Origin: Candidatus Gagatemarchaeum stordalenia
GTDB taxonomy: Archaea; Thermoproteota; Nitrososphaeria; Nitrososphaerales; Gagatemarchaeaceae
Direction: 5' to 3'
NCBI GenBank assembly: GCA_003164815.1
Contig: PLUF01000041.1
Span: 1 to 45,416, forward strand
Length of the DNA stretch: 45,416 nucleotides
Shown piece by piece: positions 41,809-45,416 of the stretch (position 1 is the stretch's first letter; every line of letters starts with the position of its first letter). Under the pieces are notes generated by a model. The model was not told where the DNA came from. It searched no databases and saw only the letters and a list, made by a program, of their open reading frames with translations. A program made the translations under genes and the position numbers.

Positions 41809-42792
41809 ATGGAGTACGCTAGACTCGGACAGACAGGGCTCAAGGTCTCTCGCATCTGCCTGGGTTGCATGACCTTCGGGAACCAGTCTCCCTGGATGGT
41901 GGACGGGGAAGGCGCGAAGGCTGTGCTGAGGCGCGCCTGGGACTTGGGGATAACGTTCTACGACACCGCCGACGTCTATTCCAAGGGAAGATCGGAGGAG
42001 ATCCTCGGAGAGTTCCTCAAGGGGGGCCGCGAGGACGCGGTCGTAGCCACCAAGGTCTACAACCCGATGGGCGAGGGTCCCAACAGGCAGGGCCTCTCCA
42101 GCAAGCACCTTCACGACGGGCTCGACGAGTCGCTCCGCAGGCTCGGGATGGACTACGTGGACCTGTACCAGACGCACCGCTGGGACTATGACACGCCAAT
42201 CGAGGAGACCCTCTCGGTCCTGAGCGAGCTCGTCGCGTCCGGGAGGGTCAGATACATCGGGGCGTCGAGCATGTGGGCGTGGCAGTTCGCCAAGGCGCTG
42301 TACACGAGCGAAATCGGAGGCTACGCGCGCTTCGTCAGCATGCAGAACCTCTACAACCTGATCTACCGAGAGGAGGAAAGGGAGATGAACCCGCTCTGCG
42401 CCTCGGAGGGGGTAGCCCTGATTCCGTGGAGCCCCACGGCCGCTGGGATTCTTTCCGGGAAGTACTTCGAGGGAGGCAGGATAGCCACGAAGGATACGGA
42501 CAGTGCGAGGGTCTCACCCGGGTCCATGGCGCACGGTAGGTATGTCGGTAGGCCTGCCAGCGACGAGATCGTCCGCAGGACCGTCGAGGTTGCCGGCAAC
42601 AAAGGTGCGACCCCGACGCAGGTTGCGATCGCGTGGCTTCTCCACAAGGGTGTGACAGCGCCGATCGTCGGTACAACCAAAGTGGAGCATCTCGAGGAGT
42701 TCGTGGGATCGCTCAGCGTGAAGATCTCCGCCGAAGAGGCGAAGTACCTGGAGGAGCCCTACGTCCCCATGAACATCTCGGGGCACGTCTGA
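41809..42792 (+). CDS. Aldo/keto reductase
   Basis: A 327-residue AKR of the family with YghZ/Kv-beta-like members. Asp and Tyr in ITFYDTADVYSKG, Lys in VVATKVYNPMG, His in DLYQTHRWDYD, and the NADP-binding C-terminus APIVGTTKVEHLEEF. Substrate unknown. ATG 41809 with an AAAAGCTGATA element about 30 bp upstream. A TfoX-like gene follows directly (2-bp gap), suggesting co-transcription. Distinct from the first aldo/keto reductase at 40.3-41.2 kb. Confidence 0.88.
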   Translation: MEYARLGQTGLKVSRICLGCMTFGNQSPWMVDGEGAKAVLRRAWDLGITFYDTADVYSKGRSEEILGEFLKGGREDAVVATKVYNPMGEGPNRQGLSSKHLHDGLDESLRRLGMDYVDLYQTHRWDYDTPIEETLSVLSELVASGRVRYIGASSMWAWQFAKALYTSEIGGYARFVSMQNLYNLIYREEEREMNPLCASEGVALIPWSPTAAGILSGKYFEGGRIATKDTDSARVSPGSMAHGRYVGRPASDEIVRRTVEVAGNKGATPTQVAIAWLLHKGVTAPIVGTTKVEHLEEFVGSLSVKISAEEAKYLEEPYVPMNISGHV

Positions 42793-42793
42793 A

Positions 42794-43156
42794 ATGAAGA
42801 TGCCGCGTCCCGACAGCGAAGACAGGGCCTTCTTCCTGTCCGTGCTTCCGAAAGACCCCGGGATACACGTCCGACCGATGTTCGGGAACGACGCTGCCTT
42901 CGTGAACGGGAATATGTTCGCCGGGCTCTTCGGAAAGGAGCTCTTCGTCCGGCTTTCGACCGAGGACCAGGCGGAGCTCCTGGCCGAGGAGGGGGCGTCG
43001 AGATTCGCTCCGATGGAAGGGAGGCCCATGAGCAGCTACATTGTGGTGCCGGGCGCATGGAGGGCGAGCCCGAAGAAGGTCGGCGCGTGGGTGGCGAGGT
43101 CGTTCGCGTGGTCGTCGGGACTACCGCCGAAGGCGTCCAAGAAGACGAGGGGCTAG
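42794..43156 (+). CDS. TfoX N-terminal domain protein
   Basis: A 120-residue protein of the TfoX/Sxy N-terminal family. RPMFGNDAAFVNGNMFAGLF and LFVRLSTEDQAELL plus FAPMEGRPMSSYIVVPGAW match the domain (the MFG and PM blocks). In bacteria the family is linked to competence regulation, but stand-alone archaeal copies have no known job. It starts 2 bp after the aldo/keto reductase stop and ends in a basic tail (KASKKTRG). Confidence 0.85.
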   Translation: MKMPRPDSEDRAFFLSVLPKDPGIHVRPMFGNDAAFVNGNMFAGLFGKELFVRLSTEDQAELLAEEGASRFAPMEGRPMSSYIVVPGAWRASPKKVGAWVARSFAWSSGLPPKASKKTRG

Positions 43157-43184
43157 CGCGTCGGGGACGGGCAGTCGGTCCCAG

Positions 43185-43412
43185 TCACATGCCCTTCCTG
43201 AACTCTTTGACCTCGCCGGTAATCGCGTCCAGTATCAGGAAAGCGGTATCCGAGAACATGGCCTTGGGCTTCTTGTACTCGACATCGAATCTCCAGACTC
43301 CCTGCATCTCCTCCAGCTTTGCGGACGTGACATCGAAGTCTTCCGCGCCTACCGCTGTCCGGAGCTGTTCAGCTACCCTCTTCTTGGCGTCGGCAAAGCT
43401 CAGTGTGGGCAA
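43185..43412 (-). CDS. Small PepSY-like protein
   Basis: A 75-residue protein with an N-terminal amphipathic helix (TLSFADAKKRVAEQLRTAVG), then a strand-rich region WRFDVEYKKPKAMFS, and FLILDAITGEVKEFRKG, a pattern similar to the PepSY/YpmB-type domain that ends in a DAxTGEV strand. No signal peptide is evident. Function unknown. A TATA-like CCTTATATCG (about 43448-43457) lies about 41 bp upstream, leaving a short leader before the TTG at 43412. Confidence 0.55.
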   Translation of the reverse strand: MPTLSFADAKKRVAEQLRTAVGAEDFDVTSAKLEEMQGVWRFDVEYKKPKAMFSDTAFLILDAITGEVKEFRKGM

Positions 43413-43469
43413 CTACCAGGGCTTCCGTTCGAATTCATCTTTCGGCACGATATAAGGTTGAGCAGAGAG

Positions 43470-43961
43470 CTAGGGCGCTCGTGCGTCTATCCCGGGGGGC
43501 GGTCCGGTATTTGCCCTGGAGAGGAGCTCTTCCAGCCAGAGCTGGTGGTACTTGCGCATGTTGTTCGGTCTGAGCGCCGCGCTCAGCCGGGCCATCAGGC
43601 CATTCTGGGACTCCTCCGTCAGGACGTAGCACCCCGGCGGCCTCCTCTCGATCAGCCACGCGTGGTACACGTCGATTCCGGCGGAGCGCGCGCTCCAGGC
43701 AAGACGCTCGCGCGGGACGAACTCCTCCACCTTCGAGTCCAGGGTCACGCCGAACGTCTTCCAGCGGAACCGCTACCCGGGCACGAGGTCCTGACCCCCG
43801 CCCTCTATGCTCACGTTCTGTGAGTTGGGATACCAGGTCGGCCACAGCTTGGCGCGGACGAGCCAGGGCCAGACGCTCTCCGGTGAGACTGGCATCTCCA
43901 TCTCGTTGCGGACGTGGACAGCGGTCCTCTCAGGGTTGTAGCGCTCCGGCCACCGAATCAA
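43470..43961 (-). pseudogene. SRPBCC (polyketide-cyclase-like) gene with amber stop
   Basis: Minus-strand frame begins at TTG 43961 with PVSPESVWPWLVRAKLWPTW, the helix-grip N-terminus of SRPBCC proteins, up to GGGQDLVPG, then TAG at 43773-43775. The same frame reads on as RFRWKTFGVTLDSKV, EEFVPRERLAWSARS and the C-terminus to 43470. The natural protein would be about 163 residues. A single nonsense change breaks it, so it is probably a recent pseudogene; the remaining sequence is otherwise intact. TAG is an ordinary stop elsewhere in the window. Confidence 0.8.
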
Positions 43962-44067
43962 GGCACTCTTGAGTGCAAGGGAGCCCCGCCTCCATTAAAC
44001 CCTTCGCGGCCCTTGGAGCCGCGGCGCCCTCGTTCGGTTTAATACCGGCCCCGCACGAATCAAGGTC

Positions 44068-45015
44068 GTGCTAGCCTCTTCTCTCTCGGGGAAGGTCATC
44101 ATCACTGCGGCGGTCACCGGCGCAGTGCACACGCCGACGATGAGCCCGTACCTGCCGATCACGCCCGAGCAGATAGCCGACGAGGCCGTGAAGTCGGCCG
44201 AGGCCGGTGCTGCTATCGTGCACATCCACGTGAGAGATCCCTCTAACGGAAAGCCGACCTCAGACCTCGAGCTGTTCCGCAGGGTCCTGGCCGAGATTAA
44301 GAGGAGGTCGGACGTCGTCGTCAACACGACGACCGGGGGCGGCTTCGGGATGACCGCCCAGGAGAGGCTCGCCGTGGTCCCGGAGTTCAGACCCGAGATG
44401 GCCTCGTTCAACATGGGCTCGATGAACTTCGGCCTCTATCCCTACCTCTCGAAGGCGAGGGAGTGGAAGTTCGCGTGGGAGGAGCCCTACATCAGGGCGA
44501 CGAAGGACTACATCTTCAAGAACACGTTCGCGGACATGGAAATCTTCTGCAGGACGATGCGGGAGCACGGAACCAAGCCGGAGCTCGAATGCTACGACGT
44601 CTCCCACATCTACAACGCGGCTAGGCTGCTCTCCGAGGGGACACTGGAGGGGCCCGTCCACATGCAGTTCGTCCTGGGGATAACGGGAGGGATCGGCTCA
44701 TCCATGGAAGACCTCTTGATGATGAAGCAGACGGCGGACAGGCTGCTCGGCGCCGACCGTTACACCTGGTCGGTTGCGGCCGCTGGAAGGCACCAGTTCG
44801 GCTCCTGCCTAGCCGCTGCCGGGCTTGGCGGCCACACGAGGGTCGGTCTGGAGGACAACCTCTACATGAGCAAGGGCGTCTACGCGCGCACCAACGCCGA
44901 GCAGGTCTCCAAAATCAGGACGATGGTGCAGGAGACGACTGGGAGGGAGGCCGCCAGCCCGGACGAGGTCCGGACGGCGCTCGGCCTGAAGGGAATAGGC
45001 GCCGTGGGCTTCTAG
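44068..45015 (+). CDS. Beta-keto acid cleavage enzyme (BKACE, DUF849)
   Basis: A 315-residue TIM-barrel enzyme. Family members cleave a beta-keto acid with acetyl-CoA to give acetoacetate and a CoA ester (3-keto-5-aminohexanoate cleavage in lysine fermentation is the founder). N-terminal KVIITAAVTGAVHTPTMSP, zinc ligands in AIVHIHVRDPSNGKP, VVNTTTGGG, FNMGSMNFG and the Glu of HTRVGLEDNLYMSKG are seen. GTG 44068 is 27 bp from a TATA-like GGTTTAATACC. Substrate undetermined: the natural substrate varies across the family. It lies next to an SRPBCC pseudogene. Confidence 0.92.
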   Translation: MLASSLSGKVIITAAVTGAVHTPTMSPYLPITPEQIADEAVKSAEAGAAIVHIHVRDPSNGKPTSDLELFRRVLAEIKRRSDVVVNTTTGGGFGMTAQERLAVVPEFRPEMASFNMGSMNFGLYPYLSKAREWKFAWEEPYIRATKDYIFKNTFADMEIFCRTMREHGTKPELECYDVSHIYNAARLLSEGTLEGPVHMQFVLGITGGIGSSMEDLLMMKQTADRLLGADRYTWSVAAAGRHQFGSCLAAAGLGGHTRVGLEDNLYMSKGVYARTNAEQVSKIRTMVQETTGREAASPDEVRTALGLKGIGAVGF

Positions 45016-45070
45016 GCCGCGAGAGAGCCCGGGCCAAGGAATTTAACAGGTCGGCGTCGAGAGAATTCAG

Positions 45071-45229
45071 ATGAAAGCACTAGTCCTCAACAGGTTGGCT
45101 CCGGTCGAGGACGGCCCCCCGAATACCACGAGTTTGACGACCCGATGGTGGGACCTGGCGAGGTCCTGCTCAAGGTCTCCGCATGCGAGTCTGCCATTCG
45201 AACCTCCACCTCGTGGAGGTCGCCTGCAT
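45071..45229 (+). pseudogene. 5' remnant of a zinc-dependent alcohol dehydrogenase
   Basis: ATG 45071 starts KALVLNRLAPVEDGP as in MDR alcohol dehydrogenases, but the next residues require frame changes: EYHEFDDPMVGPGEVLLKVSAC is in a second frame (one base missing in the CCCCCC at about 45115-45120) and GVCHSNLHLVE, which would be the catalytic-zinc Cys/His block, needs one more missing base near 45188. After about 45229 the ADH similarity disappears. A stub with two indels in its first 50 codons, so it is non-functional or misassembled. Confidence 0.75.
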
Positions 45230-45322
45230 CCCGCCCGCTTCGGGTACGAGCCTCTGGCCGCACGAGCGGCAGAAGACCGTGCTCTGTACTATCTCTGCCC
45301 CGCAGGACGGGCAGCTGGCCAA
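45170..45322 (-). CDS. Small zinc-ribbon protein, apparently truncated
   Basis: Minus-strand TTG 45322 gives a protein of about 50 residues: ASCPSCGAEIVQSTVFCRSC, then GQRLVPEAGG, a double-CxxC zinc ribbon of the kind found at the N-terminus of many archaeal membrane or regulatory proteins. A minus-strand TATA-like CAGTTTATC (about 45350-45358) is centred about 31 bp upstream. The C-terminal tail is antisense to the ADH remnant and Arg-rich, so the rest of the original gene seems lost. An extended start at 45412 is possible. At the window's right end. Confidence 0.45.
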   Translation of the reverse strand: MASCPSCGAEIVQSTVFCRSCGQRLVPEAGGMQATSTRWRFEWQTRMRRP

Positions 45323-45416
45323 AACCGCTGGGAGCAGGTCGCTTTCCGTAGATAAACTGGGGGGTCCGTCTAATCGGTGGGTGGTCCGGCGAGGGTGTGG
45401 GACAAAACTCACAGGG

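Noticed and set aside
1-45416. tRNA, rRNA and CRISPR arrays
   Set aside because: I found no convincing tRNA T-loop plus acceptor pairing, no rRNA segments, and no regularly spaced repeats with spacers. A dedicated covariance-model search would be decisive.

Overview
The window looks archaeal. Many genes have a TATA-like box centred about 26-30 bp upstream of the start codon, with no room for a leader, and many of those starts are TTG or GTG. Shine-Dalgarno sequences appear mainly inside operons. The gene set also points to archaea: divergent glnA and Lrp, an archaeal-type dUTPase, a Hef/FANCM-like helicase, the thrB-thrC pair, a GGPP-type prenyl synthase and an F420-type luciferase-like oxidoreductase. 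Base composition is GC-rich. A heterotrophic member of the Thermoproteota (TACK), perhaps a non-ammonia-oxidising Nitrososphaeria-like or Bathyarchaeia-like lineage, is my best guess. No rRNA is present to settle it, and I recognised no tRNA or CRISPR array.

Layout. 0-4 kb: glnA (cut by the window edge) diverges from an Lrp regulator, followed by a small unknown protein, an NAD-dependent epimerase that seems to start at ACG, and endonuclease III. 4-12.6 kb: housekeeping genes, namely dUTPase, a UbiE-like methyltransferase divergent from a UbiA-like membrane protein over one symmetric TATA element, a zinc ribbon, acyl-CoA dehydrogenase, a CoxG-like protein, a helicase, homoserine kinase, threonine synthase and NAD kinase. 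12.6-19.5 kb: a DUF255/YyaL protein whose 5' end meets a decayed LAGLIDADG homing endonuclease, then a DUF45 metallopeptidase and a run of unknown small proteins. 19.5-24.7 kb: prenyl synthase, 2-oxoacid dehydrogenase E1 alpha and beta divergent from an ACT-domain protein across a 12-bp direct repeat, a GNAT enzyme and a YbaK deacylase.

24.8-35.8 kb: a probable organic-acid cassette (2-hydroxyacid dehydrogenase, MFS transporter, HpcH/HpaI aldolase, SDR), two ABC-2 export systems on either side of a solitary SPPY DNA methyltransferase, and a VOC dioxygenase-like protein divergent from a PadR regulator over a perfect palindrome. 35.8-45.4 kb: a second metabolic block (LLM oxidoreductase, D-threonine-aldolase-like PLP enzyme, beta-hydroxyacid dehydrogenase, TIM-barrel isomerase, two aldo/keto reductases, MsrB, TfoX-like, BKACE). 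This block also contains three broken genes: a GNAT frameshifted in a G run, an SRPBCC gene with an amber stop, and an alcohol dehydrogenase stub that runs into a small zinc-ribbon gene at the window edge.

The most interesting items are the probable ACG start at 2402, the symmetric promoter at 5274-5283, the homing-endonuclease relic overlapping the DUF255 start, the PadR/VOC palindrome, the 22.7-kb operator-like repeat, and the two uncharacterised catabolic clusters. I do not see a clearly new defence or mobile system.
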